Of a stretch of DNA of 64,000 nt, positions 18,456 to 27,142 are shown piece after piece (position 1 is the stretch's first letter; each line of letters opens with the position of its first letter). The translations under genes were made by a program, and so were the position numbers. Source of the stretch: an uncultured Carboxylicivirga sp. (lineage in GTDB: Bacteria; Bacteroidota; Bacteroidia; Bacteroidales; Marinilabiliaceae); contig CANLLN010000001.1 of assembly GCA_947491945.1 (NCBI GenBank), forward strand, positions 62,001 through 126,000, in the 5' to 3' direction. The notes under the pieces were generated by a model that saw only the letters and a list, made by a program, of their open reading frames with translations, ran no database searches and was not told the DNA's origin.

Positions 18456-19484
18456 ATGCACGCATACGATAAGAAAGGTGAAATAACAATTAATGATATA
18501 GCCCGCGAGCTGAATATTGCACCCTCAACGGTGTCACGGGCGCTGAACGATCATCCGAAGATCAGCGAAGCTACCAAAGTTCGTGTAAAGTCGGTGGCAC
18601 AGGACTTGGGCTATGAGCTTAACCGGGTGGCATCCAGCCTTTCAAAAAATAAAACCAATGTAATCGGTGTGATCATTCCGCACATTGGTTCGCAGTTCTT
18701 TGCCAAAGCTCTGAGTGGTATTCAGGAGGTAGCGCGCGAAAAAGGTTATAGTGTTATTATTAGTGAGTCCAACGAAAGTGTGCAGCAGGAAGTAGAAATG
18801 GCGCGGGTAATGAATTCGGCGCGTGTGGATGGATTAGTGTGTTGTCTCACCATGGAAACCAAGGATGTGAAGCATTTTAGTGCATTCGTTAAGCGAGGTA
18901 TTCCCGTGGCCATGTTCGATCGTGTTAACTATGCCGTGCCCGGCCCAAAGGTAGTGGTTGATAATTATGAAGCAGGCTTTGAGGCTACTGAACATCTCAT
19001 TAACCTGGGCTGTCAGCGCATTGCTCACCTTGCGGGCGCCCCCTCATCGAAGATATTTGAAGAGCGGGCAGAAGGATTCAAAGATGCCCTTAAAAAGCAT
19101 GATCTGTCGTTACTGCCACAATTTCTCCTGGCCAGCGACCTGACGGAGCAGGATGCCCGCGATGCAGTGCGTTTATGGTTTAGTTTGTCCGAGCGACCCG
19201 ATGGTATTGTGGCAGGCAGTGCAACCACCGGCCTTGTCATTGCAGCAGCAGCCAAGAGCATGGGCGTTGAATTGCCCCGCGATTTATCCATTATTTCATT
19301 GGGTAACGAGCGCTGTAACGAGTTTGTAACGCCTTCCTTATCGGCCGTGGATATGCCGGGTTATGATATGGGTAAAACAGCTGTTAGTAAGTTAATAGAT
19401 TGCATTGATAGTGGTAAGAATGATGCTTCTATCACCCTTAAACCCATACAGCTGCTCATTCGTAATTCATCTTTTAAGCATTAA
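18456..19484 (+). CDS. LacI-family transcriptional regulator
   Basis: The 342-residue protein has a LacI helix-turn-helix at the N-terminus (ITINDIARELNIAPSTVSRA, about residues 11-30), the hinge helix with ASSLSKNKT, and a periplasmic-binding-like effector domain beginning with NVIGVIIPHIGSQFF. It is probably the local repressor of the glycan locus: two LacI-type palindromes with central CG occur upstream of susC and of the GH2 gene, and none was seen elsewhere in the window. The effector is likely a sugar or sugar phosphate produced by the locus. Most polysaccharide loci in this phylum use hybrid two-component or ECF systems instead, so LacI control is less common. Confidence 0.92.
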   Translation: MHAYDKKGEITINDIARELNIAPSTVSRALNDHPKISEATKVRVKSVAQDLGYELNRVASSLSKNKTNVIGVIIPHIGSQFFAKALSGIQEVAREKGYSVIISESNESVQQEVEMARVMNSARVDGLVCCLTMETKDVKHFSAFVKRGIPVAMFDRVNYAVPGPKVVVDNYEAGFEATEHLINLGCQRIAHLAGAPSSKIFEERAEGFKDALKKHDLSLLPQFLLASDLTEQDARDAVRLWFSLSERPDGIVAGSATTGLVIAAAAKSMGVELPRDLSIISLGNERCNEFVTPSLSAVDMPGYDMGKTAVSKLIDCIDSGKNDASITLKPIQLLIRNSSFKH

Positions 19485-19530
19485 TGAAATTTGAAAAAAA
19501 TTAAATGTGGGCTAGTAGTAGATAATATTG

Positions 19531-19544
19531 TGCAAACGCTTGCA
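19531..19544. promoter_or_regulatory. LacI-family operator upstream of the GH2 gene
   Basis: TGCAAACGCTTGCA is a 14-bp palindrome with one mismatch and matches the site at 12100-12113 at 12 of 14 positions. It is 63 bp before the GH2 start codon, followed by a near-consensus -7 element CATCTTTG at 19563-19570. It marks a second LacI-controlled transcription unit (GH2, ROK, ROK, GH9). Confidence 0.72.
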
Positions 19545-19593
19545 CGATATATTACAAATATGCATCTTTGTTGCAAACCAAAATTTTAACTAA

Positions 19594-22230
19594 ATGAAAC
19601 GATCTGTGTTAATTGCCGGTTTGCTGACTGCTCTAAGTGGAATACTTGGGGGCTGTCAGGCCGACCACAAAAAGGAGTTTATGATGACATTAAATGATAA
19701 CTGGTCCATTCAGTCGGCTGATCAATTGAGTGGAGAGGCAGCTCAAATTAGCTTGCCCGAGTTTGACGATAGTCAATGGGTAAGGGGTGATATACCGGCC
19801 ACGGTGATGACCCTTTTACGGGAAAACGGTGAGTACCCAAACCTTTTTATGGGTGATAATATCGATAAAATTGATGCCACACGATTTCAACAGCCCTGGT
19901 GGTATCGTAAGGATTTTGAGCTGAGCAAAAAGGCAGATGATAGCTTTTATCGTCTGCGTTTCGAGGGATTAAACTATAAAGCCAATATTTGGGTGAATGG
20001 AACGCAAATTGGCGATGAGAAAAAGGTGGAAGGCCCCTTTAGTCGATGGACTTTTGATGTGAGCGAGTATTTAAAAACTGGCAAAAATACAATTGCCGTA
20101 GAGATCATACCACCTGTGCGGGGTGATTTAACCATTGGTTTTGTGGACTGGAACCCGGCAGCGCCCGACCAGAACATGGGGCTGTGGCGAGGTGTTGAAC
20201 TGCTCATGAGTAAAGAAGTATCACTTGAGTCGCCTTATGTTACAACACGCTTGAATCGTAAAAATGGTAAGGATGCCGAATTAAGTGTAACAACTTTAGT
20301 GACGAATCATTCACCAAAGAAACAGGATGCGGTTGTTCAAGTTGAAATCGAAGGGATTGGCATAATTTCACGCGCAGTGGAGTTGCAGCCCGGTGAGTCG
20401 CGCGATGTGGCGTTGTCGCCCAAGGATTATCCCGAACTGAATGTGAAAGATGCAAGGTTGTGGTGGCCCAATAATCTGGGCGAACCTACATTGCACAATT
20501 TGACGGTGAGTGTACGCGTGGAAGGTAAGCTGTCGCATTCGCTCAATAGCCGATTCGGTATTCGTGAAATTGAGCAGTATGTGAATGCTGCCGGACATAA
20601 AGGTTGGAAAATAAATGGTAAACCCCTTACCATTAAGGGTGCCGGATGGGTCGATGATATGTTTTTGGCCGATAGTCCCGAAAAAGTGGAGGCGCAGCTG
20701 GAGTATGTGAAGGAGATGAACCTGAACTGCGTTCGTCTGGAAGGTTTTTGGGGACGTGATAAAACCCTGTATGATGGAGCTGATGAAAGAGGACTACTCA
20801 TCATGGTGGGTTGGAGCTGTCACTGGGAGTGGGAGCCATACTGTGGGCGTCCGGAAACGGATTTCATGGCCATTACCGGAAAGGAAGAAATCGAGCGCCA
20901 TGCTCAGTCTTATCGCGATCAGGTTTTGTACTTGCGTAATCATCCAAGTGTGTTTCTGTGGGTGTTTGGCAGCGATAAGTTGCCGGTGCCCGAGTTGGAA
21001 GCAAAACTAAATGATTACATCACCGGTGTGGATGATTCACGTCCCATTTTGGCAGCGTGTAAGTATCAGGATTTTGGTACCGATCATTACAATCATAGCG
21101 AGGTAAGCGGCGCCACAGCCGTGAAGATGTTAGGGCCTTATGGTTATGTGCCTCCTGTATATTGGTATATCGATAGTATTGCCGGTGGAGCTTACGGCTT
21201 TAATACCGAAACGGGTCCTGGTCCGCAGGTGCCACCTCTGGAGAGCATCAAGCGTATGTTGCCCGAAGATAAGCTGTGGCCCATTAACGAGGACTGGAAC
21301 TTTCATTGCGGACGCCATCAGTTTGGCTCCTTGGATCGTTACCTGAATGCTTTTAATCAGCGCTATGGTGAGGCGGGCAGCCTGGAAGAGTTTGCCTTTA
21401 AGTCGCAGATATCCAACTACGAAGCTATCCGTCCTATGTTTGAAGCTTTTCAAACCAATAAATACGAAGCAACCGGGGTGATACAATGGATGCTTAACTC
21501 AGCCTGGCCCGAATTTTTCTGGCAGTTGTACGACTACTACCTGGTGCCCAACGGAGCCTACTATGGTGCCAAAAAAGCCTGTCAGCCCCTGAGCGCTGTG
21601 TATAATTATGGCGATAAAAATATTTATTGGGTGAATGATTATAACCATGATGTACTCAATCATACCTTATCAGTTGAGGTGTATGATATTCAATCCAATA
21701 AGGTATTTTCAAAAGATGTAACAGTTGCGATGGAGGCACACAGTGCCGGGCTTGCCCTTGATATGCCGGAGCTGAAGAAGGTGAGCGATACTTATTTCGT
21801 AAAACTAAAATTACAGAATGAAGCGGGAAGTACGGTGGCCGATAACTTCTACTGGTTATCTACCAAGGCCGATAAAATGGATTTTGATAAAACAACCTGG
21901 GTTTACACCCCACAATCTGAATTTGCCAATCTGCAAGCCTTAAATAACCTGCCTAAAGTTGAGCTTCGCGAAAAATGGCAGCAAGAGGAGGATGGTGAGT
22001 TTACCGTATTTACTTGTCAGCTTGAAAATGCGAGCAATCATATTGCCTTTTTCAATGAGGCCGCCATTGTTAATAAGCAAAATAACCGACGCGTAGTACC
22101 TGTGTTTTGGGATGATAATTATGTGAGCCTGATGCCCGGAGAAACAAAAACACTGCGCGCCCGTGTGGCTACTAAAGATTTGCCCGCAGAGCTTGACTTT
22201 TGGGTGAAGGGATGGAATAAAACAGAGTAA
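19594..22230 (+). CDS. GH2 family glycosidase, exo-beta-D-glucosaminidase-like
   Basis: The 878-residue lipoprotein (signal ending at Cys21, LGGCQ) has a GH2 sugar-binding domain, Ig-like domain and TIM barrel. The catalytic region resembles the CsxA-type exo-beta-D-glucosaminidases: the acid/base position reads GSD (459-461), using Asp461 instead of the usual Glu, and the nucleophile is Glu539 in GFNTETGPG (535-543). MVGWSCHWEWE and the GLWR motif (196-199) are also typical. Such enzymes trim single glucosamine units from the non-reducing end of chitosan oligosaccharides; related members are mannosylglycoprotein endo-beta-mannosidases, an alternative I cannot exclude. It heads the second unit of the locus, 4 bp before a ROK gene. 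Confidence 0.87.
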   Translation: MKRSVLIAGLLTALSGILGGCQADHKKEFMMTLNDNWSIQSADQLSGEAAQISLPEFDDSQWVRGDIPATVMTLLRENGEYPNLFMGDNIDKIDATRFQQPWWYRKDFELSKKADDSFYRLRFEGLNYKANIWVNGTQIGDEKKVEGPFSRWTFDVSEYLKTGKNTIAVEIIPPVRGDLTIGFVDWNPAAPDQNMGLWRGVELLMSKEVSLESPYVTTRLNRKNGKDAELSVTTLVTNHSPKKQDAVVQVEIEGIGIISRAVELQPGESRDVALSPKDYPELNVKDARLWWPNNLGEPTLHNLTVSVRVEGKLSHSLNSRFGIREIEQYVNAAGHKGWKINGKPLTIKGAGWVDDMFLADSPEKVEAQLEYVKEMNLNCVRLEGFWGRDKTLYDGADERGLLIMVGWSCHWEWEPYCGRPETDFMAITGKEEIERHAQSYRDQVLYLRNHPSVFLWVFGSDKLPVPELEAKLNDYITGVDDSRPILAACKYQDFGTDHYNHSEVSGATAVKMLGPYGYVPPVYWYIDSIAGGAYGFNTETGPGPQVPPLESIKRMLPEDKLWPINEDWNFHCGRHQFGSLDRYLNAFNQRYGEAGSLEEFAFKSQISNYEAIRPMFEAFQTNKYEATGVIQWMLNSAWPEFFWQLYDYYLVPNGAYYGAKKACQPLSAVYNYGDKNIYWVNDYNHDVLNHTLSVEVYDIQSNKVFSKDVTVAMEAHSAGLALDMPELKKVSDTYFVKLKLQNEAGSTVADNFYWLSTKADKMDFDKTTWVYTPQSEFANLQALNNLPKVELREKWQQEEDGEFTVFTCQLENASNHIAFFNEAAIVNKQNNRRVVPVFWDDNYVSLMPGETKTLRARVATKDLPAELDFWVKGWNKTE

Positions 22231-22234
22231 GCAA

Positions 22235-23092
22235 ATGGAACAAAATAGAACAATTATAGGTGTTGACCTGGGCGGTACTAATATGCGTGCCGGTCTGGTG
22301 GTGGGAGATCAGCTGCGGGATGTGTCGCAATGTTTGGTGCCCAAAACCATGGATGCCGATGTGGTCACCCAAGCGCTGATAGACACAATAAATAACATCA
22401 TTACGCCGGAGGTGGAAGGCATTGGTATTGGTGTTCCCGGTTTGGTGAAAGCTAGTACAGGTGTTGTTTATGATTTGCAGAATATTCCTTCATGGAAAAA
22501 AATACCACTGAAAAAAATTTTAGAAAAGGAATTTGACAGGCCGGTATACATTAATAATGACGCCAACTGCTTTGCCGTGGGTGAGCGTGTGTATGGTGCA
22601 GGTCGCGATTATGATGATTTTGTAGGTTTGATCACCGGCACCGGTCTGGGTGCCGGCATCATAAAAAACGGGCATCTCTTGCCGGATCAAAATTGTGGAG
22701 CCGGTGAGTTTGGTATGATTCCTTACCGTGATCATCATTATGAATATTATTGCAGTGGCCAGTATTTCGAAAGTGTTCATGGCATAAGTGGTGCTGAGCT
22801 GGCGCAGAGAGCGTCCACTGGTGATGCCAAGGCTCTGGCAATTTTTGCTGAATATGGTAAGCAACTGGGGAATGCAATTAAAACGATATTATTTAGTGTT
22901 GATCCTAATGCTGTGGTACTAGGCGGATCCGTAGTTCGATCTTATCCGTACTATAAGGAAGCCATGTGGCGCGAAATAGCTACTTTTCCCTATCAGTTCG
23001 TACTCGAAAACTTTGTAATCGTTCCCTCTGTTGTGAAGGAAATTGCTATTTTGGGAGCGGCGGCCCTCTATATTGATGCGGCTGCCGACTGA
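22235..23092 (+). CDS. ROK-family sugar kinase
   Basis: The 285-residue protein carries the ROK ATPase motifs: phosphate-1 DLGGTN (11-16), phosphate-2 GTGLGAG (135-141), and the catalytic Asp109 in NNDANC. The canonical zinc motif CxCGxxGCxE is degenerate; the corresponding region reads YEYYCSGQYFE with only the first cysteine left. It probably phosphorylates a hexose or hexosamine released by the flanking glycosidases, in the cytoplasm. Glucosamine or N-acetylglucosamine is the likely substrate by context. It begins 4 bp after the GH2 stop. There is no N-terminal HTH, so it is a kinase-type and not a NagC/Mlc-type repressor. Confidence 0.85.
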   Translation: MEQNRTIIGVDLGGTNMRAGLVVGDQLRDVSQCLVPKTMDADVVTQALIDTINNIITPEVEGIGIGVPGLVKASTGVVYDLQNIPSWKKIPLKKILEKEFDRPVYINNDANCFAVGERVYGAGRDYDDFVGLITGTGLGAGIIKNGHLLPDQNCGAGEFGMIPYRDHHYEYYCSGQYFESVHGISGAELAQRASTGDAKALAIFAEYGKQLGNAIKTILFSVDPNAVVLGGSVVRSYPYYKEAMWREIATFPYQFVLENFVIVPSVVKEIAILGAAALYIDAAAD

Positions 23093-23121
23093 TAGATAAT
23101 AATGTATTTGATACCAATAAT

Positions 23122-23991
23122 ATGATACAAGACATGACCGTTCGCAATCAGTGTGCTGTAGGTGTTTTTCTGGGAGGAAAAACCCTGTTGGCGGGTCGCG
23201 TACGCAACAATACCGTAGAGGCCTCTCTGGCTCTGGAAATTGATAATTACAATTCTGAAGAAGTGATTTTGAAAGAAATAATGGACGCTATTGATCAGGT
23301 TTTTACCGATGATGTAGGCGGTATCGGAATTGGAGTGCCCAGTCTTGTTGATGTGGCAAAAGGTATTGTGTACAATGTTGAACACGTGCCCTCATGGCGC
23401 GAGGTGCATCTGGGTGACCTGTTGCAGCAGCGCTATAAAGTGGGGGTTTATGTAAATAACGATGCCAACTGCTTTGCCATGGGTGAGAAATATTTTGGCA
23501 AAGCAAAAAAATATGCCAATGTGGTGGGTGTAGTTGTTGGGGTAGGACTAGGCTGTGGCGTAATTACTGACAATCATTTATACTCCGGTACCAATTGCGG
23601 TGCCGGAGAATTTGGTTGCATTCCCTATCGCGATCATAACTATGAGTACTACTGCACCACCCAGTATTTCGAAACCAAATATGGTTTAAAGCCCGATGTG
23701 TTGTACCGTCGTGCCCGTAAGCAGGACAAGATAGCCCTGGCCATTCTGGAACAGTTTGGTTTTGATTTTGGTAATGCCATAAAAACCATTCTTTACGCCT
23801 ATGACCCGGAGTGCATTGTAATTGGCGGCAGTGTCAGTCGTTTCTTTCCCTACTTCGAAGCGTCCATGTGGAAGGTGGTGCGTAAATTTCAATATGAGAA
23901 AACCGTTGAACGACTGAAGATTGAAGTAAGCGAGCAGCCTGATATTGCAGTACTGGGGGCAGCAGCACTGTATTACGATGCAATAATGTAA
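23122..23991 (+). CDS. Divergent ROK-family paralogue, possibly without kinase activity
   Basis: This 289-residue protein is clearly related to its upstream neighbour along the full length: SWREVHLGDLLQQRY matches SWKKIPLKKILEKEF, NNDANCFAMGE is nearly identical, and both share CGAGEFG...IPYRDHxYEYYC. However, the phosphate-1 motif DLGGTN is replaced by VFLGGKT (15-21), losing the nucleotide-binding Asp, and phosphate-2 GTGLGAG is changed to GVGLGCG. The catalytic-base Asp114 is kept. It is probably a tandem duplicate that has lost or altered ATP use and might serve as a sugar sensor, a subunit of the active paralogue or a kinase with different donor. It lies 29 bp after the first ROK gene. 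Confidence 0.78.
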   Translation: MIQDMTVRNQCAVGVFLGGKTLLAGRVRNNTVEASLALEIDNYNSEEVILKEIMDAIDQVFTDDVGGIGIGVPSLVDVAKGIVYNVEHVPSWREVHLGDLLQQRYKVGVYVNNDANCFAMGEKYFGKAKKYANVVGVVVGVGLGCGVITDNHLYSGTNCGAGEFGCIPYRDHNYEYYCTTQYFETKYGLKPDVLYRRARKQDKIALAILEQFGFDFGNAIKTILYAYDPECIVIGGSVSRFFPYFEASMWKVVRKFQYEKTVERLKIEVSEQPDIAVLGAAALYYDAIM

Positions 23992-24068
23992 TGCAGCTTT
24001 ATCATGCATATCTCAGCTCCAGCCGATACCAATTACCTTTTTAAAAACAAACCCAAAAATAACCCAAG

Positions 24069-25871
24069 ATGTTTAAATCCTTAGTGTTTACTTTGTTAAG
24101 TATCTTATTAATGGCCTGTCATGCTGGTGAGCAGGCCGATGGCATTCTGTTAATTAATCATTTGGGCTATCAGCAAAATGGTTTTAAATCCGCTGTTTTT
24201 CAGTCAACAGGAGAGGATATGCCTCTAAGCTTTGTCTTGCTCGATCAGAAGGGTAAGGAAGTCTATTCGGGAGATTTTGATCAGGGAGGAAAAATTGATA
24301 ATTGGCATACCGGCAATGCTTATCGCGCTGATTTTACTGAATTTAAAACTTGCGGTATCTATACCCTTAAGGCCATTGTTGGGAAGAACCACATTATGTC
24401 GGCTCCTTTTTCTATTAGTGAAGTACCCTTGGTAAGTGAGATATTACCGCTGCTGACCAAAGCTTTTCAGCTGCAACGCTGTATTGATCCGTATAATGCA
24501 AAAGATAAGGCTTTGTCCTTCTACGGAGAACGCAATGATGTGGTGGATGTAAGTGGTGGCTGGTACGATGCTTCGGGTGAGAAGGGAAAGTATTTAAGTC
24601 ACCTTAGTTTCTCTAATTTCATGATACCACAGCAACTGCCCATGATGGTATGGAATATGCTTGAGGCCGTTGATGTGCTTCGTTCTAGTGAGATGAATAT
24701 GGCAGAGTCGGTGATGCATGATATGCTCGTTGAAGCGGCCTTTGGTGCCGACTACTTGGTGCGTGTGCAGGATCCGGAAGGGTATTTTTATGCTACGATC
24801 TTTGCCGGTTGGACCAAGGATCCGGAGCAACGTGAGATATGTGCTTATGAAGGGCAGGATGGTAAACGAAATGATCGTTACCAGGCAGCTTTTCGCGAAG
24901 GAGGAGGCATGGCCATAGCAGCTCTTGCGCGCAGTGCTGCAGCGGGTATTCAGGGTGAGTTTAACAGCGATAAATACCTAGGCGCTGCGAAAAAAGGATA
25001 TGCGCACTTAAAGCACAATAATTTAAGCTATTGCGATGATGGGAAAGAAAATATTATTGATGATTATTGCGCTTTAATGGCTGCTATTGAGCTATTCAAG
25101 GCAACCGACGATGAGACTTACCTCTACGATGCGCGTAATAGGGCTGAGTCACTTCACTTACGTTTATCAGCCGATACTAACTTCAGTAATTGGCTAAGAG
25201 CAGATGAAGCGGGTAAGCGCCCTTATTTTCATGGCGCGGAAGCGGGTCTGCCGCTTATTGCTATGATGCATTATATGGGTATAGAGTCGGAGCCGGAACG
25301 GATTAATCAGGCTAAAGACTTCGTGAATAAGGCAATTACTTTTGAGTTGACCATCACCAACGAAGTGAATAACCCCTTTGGCTATGCCCGGCAGTATGTA
25401 AAGGCTGCTGATGAAGCTGCGCCACGCTCGGCTTTCTTTTTACCGCATCAAAATGAAACGGCTTATTGGTGGCAGGGTGAGAATGCCCGTTTGGCTTCTT
25501 TGGCTACTGCCATGTTAAAAGCACAGCATGTTTTATCGGGTGAAACTCAATCCTTAGCCCGTCGTTATGCGGCTGATCAAATTAACTGGGTCTTGGGTCT
25601 TAATCCGTATGATGTGTGCATGCTGCATGGCGCCGGACGTAATAACCCCGATTATAAAGAAGACGGTAAGTCAATGAATTACCTTGGGGGCATCTGCAAT
25701 GGTATTACCGCAGGTTTTGATGATGAAACAGACATCGCTTTCCGCCCATTGCCCTATGATGAGGATCCGGCACAACGCTGGCGCTGGTCAGAGCAGTGGT
25801 TACAGCATGGAGGGTGGATGATTCCGGCTATTGCCTACGCATCCGTTTGGGAAATTACACTTAAAGATTGA
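24069..25871 (+). CDS. GH9 family glycosidase, exo-glucosaminidase-type
   Basis: A lipoprotein signal ends at Cys17 (LLMACHAG). An N-terminal CelD-type Ig-like domain (about 25-118) is followed by the GH9 (alpha/alpha)6 barrel. VSGGWYDAS (161-169) matches the GH9 catalytic-base loop, but the canonical DAGD is DASGE here, so the second acidic residue is Glu171. The proton donor is likely Glu575 in RWSEQW near the C-terminus. NETAYWWQGENARLASLATA is characteristic of the branch that contains the marine exo-beta-D-glucosaminidases from chitin-catabolic operons of Vibrionaceae, not endocellulases. With GH2 it suggests removal of glucosamine from chitosan oligosaccharides. Cellulase activity is unlikely. 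It is last in the operon, 77 bp after ROK. Confidence 0.82.
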   Translation: MFKSLVFTLLSILLMACHAGEQADGILLINHLGYQQNGFKSAVFQSTGEDMPLSFVLLDQKGKEVYSGDFDQGGKIDNWHTGNAYRADFTEFKTCGIYTLKAIVGKNHIMSAPFSISEVPLVSEILPLLTKAFQLQRCIDPYNAKDKALSFYGERNDVVDVSGGWYDASGEKGKYLSHLSFSNFMIPQQLPMMVWNMLEAVDVLRSSEMNMAESVMHDMLVEAAFGADYLVRVQDPEGYFYATIFAGWTKDPEQREICAYEGQDGKRNDRYQAAFREGGGMAIAALARSAAAGIQGEFNSDKYLGAAKKGYAHLKHNNLSYCDDGKENIIDDYCALMAAIELFKATDDETYLYDARNRAESLHLRLSADTNFSNWLRADEAGKRPYFHGAEAGLPLIAMMHYMGIESEPERINQAKDFVNKAITFELTITNEVNNPFGYARQYVKAADEAAPRSAFFLPHQNETAYWWQGENARLASLATAMLKAQHVLSGETQSLARRYAADQINWVLGLNPYDVCMLHGAGRNNPDYKEDGKSMNYLGGICNGITAGFDDETDIAFRPLPYDEDPAQRWRWSEQWLQHGGWMIPAIAYASVWEITLKD

Positions 25872-25917
25872 ATTTTCTAAGGATTAAAAATTAATTGCTT
25901 TTTAATATGAAGGTGTC

Positions 25918-26012
25918 CAAAAACAAAGTTTCACGCTAAGTGCGCTAAGAATATCGCAAAAGGGCGCAAAGTTTTAGAATGTTGTTATTCAAAACCTTGC
26001 GGACTTTGCGAG
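25918..26012. repeat. Intergenic TTTGCG-type dispersed repeat
   Basis: The stretch contains AAAGTTTCACGCTAAGTGCG, then TCGCAAAAGGGCGCAAAG and CTTGCGGACTTTGCGAGC, i.e. repeated short GCGCAAAG / CTTTGCG words in both orientations. Such CTTTGCG-rich intergenic elements recur in many Bacteroidota genomes. It follows a weak AT-rich stem-loop ATTAAAAA (25883-25890) / TTTTTAAT (25899-25906) that may end the GH9 transcript. Only one copy is inside this window, so dispersal cannot be shown here. Confidence 0.4.
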
Positions 26013-26040
26013 CTATTAGTCATGTTTTTAGACAAGCTCA

Positions 26041-27084
26041 TTAAATGATCCAGTTAAACAGATAGCCCAACAGAATAATGAATAAGGTGATGGTGCCAAA
26101 GAAGATGCCGATCAACTTCCATTGCATTACCTTTTTTAGTAAAGTAGCTTCGGGTAGCGACAGTCCTACAACGGCCATCATAAAGGCGATGGCGGTGCCC
26201 AGCGGTACACCTTTGGCAACAAACACCTGAATAACCGGTACGATACCCGCCGCATTGGCATAAAGTGGAACAGCCAGGATGACGGCCAGAGGAATGGCGT
26301 ACCATTTATCTTCTGAGAGGTACTCGGTAAAGAAGTTTTCGGGTACATAACCATGCATAGTGGCACCAATGGCAATGCCAATAATGATGTAGAGAAGAAC
26401 TTTTTGTACAATGCCCCAGCCATCTTTAATAATGGCCGGTAAGCGGTCGAAAAACGATCTTCTTTCACCTTCCCAGCGGCCGGCCTCGATATGTGCATTT
26501 TGCTGAATCTGCTTCACCCAGTCGCTGAGGTATCGATCCAATTTAAATTTCCCCAATATGTAGCCACCTATCATGCCCAATAGAATACCACTGCCGGCGT
26601 AAATCAGGGTGGCTTTCCATCCGAATAAACCCAGGAACATGGCCACGGCCACTTCGTTAACCAGGGGCGATGTAATCAGGTAAGCAAAGGTTACACCCAG
26701 CGGAATTCCGCCCTGCACAAAACCAATAAACAGTGGGATGGAGGAGCAGGAGCAAAAGGGGGTGATGGCGCCAAAGAAGGATGCAAAGAAGTATTGTAAT
26801 CCATACATCTTCTTGGTAGTGAGATATACCCGCAATCTCTCAACCGGGAAATAGGCATTTACCAGCCCCATTAACGAGCTGATAAGAAATAGCAGAATCA
26901 CTATTTTTATTGTGTCGTACAAGAAGAAGTTGATGGCCTGCCCAAAATGACTTTCGGAAGATAAGGGCAATATTTGATAGGTAAAATAGTCAATAAGAGA
27001 TTGCAGGTGGGTATAAAGCGCTAATAAAGAGGGCAAAATAATGATTATTGCGCCCATCCATTTTAATTTTCTTTGCTGTTCCAT
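26041..27084 (-). CDS. UPF0718/YraQ-type permease of the arsenic cluster
   Basis: The 347-residue integral membrane protein has about eight to ten hydrophobic segments and the motif FCSCSSIPLFIGFVQGGIP (about residues 112-130) with the paired cysteines conserved in the UPF0718 (DUF318) permeases, plus a second repeat-like half with PLYANAAGIVPVI. Relatives include ArsP, an exporter of trivalent organoarsenicals, and related metal or metalloid permeases; substrate cannot be read from the sequence. It is the last gene of the ArsR-controlled cluster but has its own copy of the presumed ArsR operator 7 bp upstream of its start codon, so it is probably a separately regulated unit. Confidence 0.85.
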   Translation of the reverse strand: MEQQRKLKWMGAIIIILPSLLALYTHLQSLIDYFTYQILPLSSESHFGQAINFFLYDTIKIVILLFLISSLMGLVNAYFPVERLRVYLTTKKMYGLQYFFASFFGAITPFCSCSSIPLFIGFVQGGIPLGVTFAYLITSPLVNEVAVAMFLGLFGWKATLIYAGSGILLGMIGGYILGKFKLDRYLSDWVKQIQQNAHIEAGRWEGERRSFFDRLPAIIKDGWGIVQKVLLYIIIGIAIGATMHGYVPENFFTEYLSEDKWYAIPLAVILAVPLYANAAGIVPVIQVFVAKGVPLGTAIAFMMAVVGLSLPEATLLKKVMQWKLIGIFFGTITLFIILLGYLFNWII

Positions 27085-27090
27085 CTTAGG

Positions 27091-27112
27091 TTGTTCGTAA
27101 AAAGGCGAATTG
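27091..27112. promoter_or_regulatory. ArsR-type operator, copy upstream of the permease
   Basis: TTGTTCG (27091-27097), 8-bp spacer, CGAATTG (27106-27112). It is the same imperfect inverted repeat as at 28577-28598 and 28910-28931, and lies directly before the permease start at 27084. The left half-site is identical in all three. Confidence 0.7.
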
Positions 27113-27142
27113 AAAAATTAAAAAAATAGTGATACGGTTTAT

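Noticed and set aside
19594-22230. Beta-galactosidase (LacZ) identity for the GH2 gene
   Set aside because: The acid/base site has GSD with Asp461 and the nucleophile context is GFNTETGPG, which fits the exo-glucosaminidase/mannosidase branch rather than LacZ.
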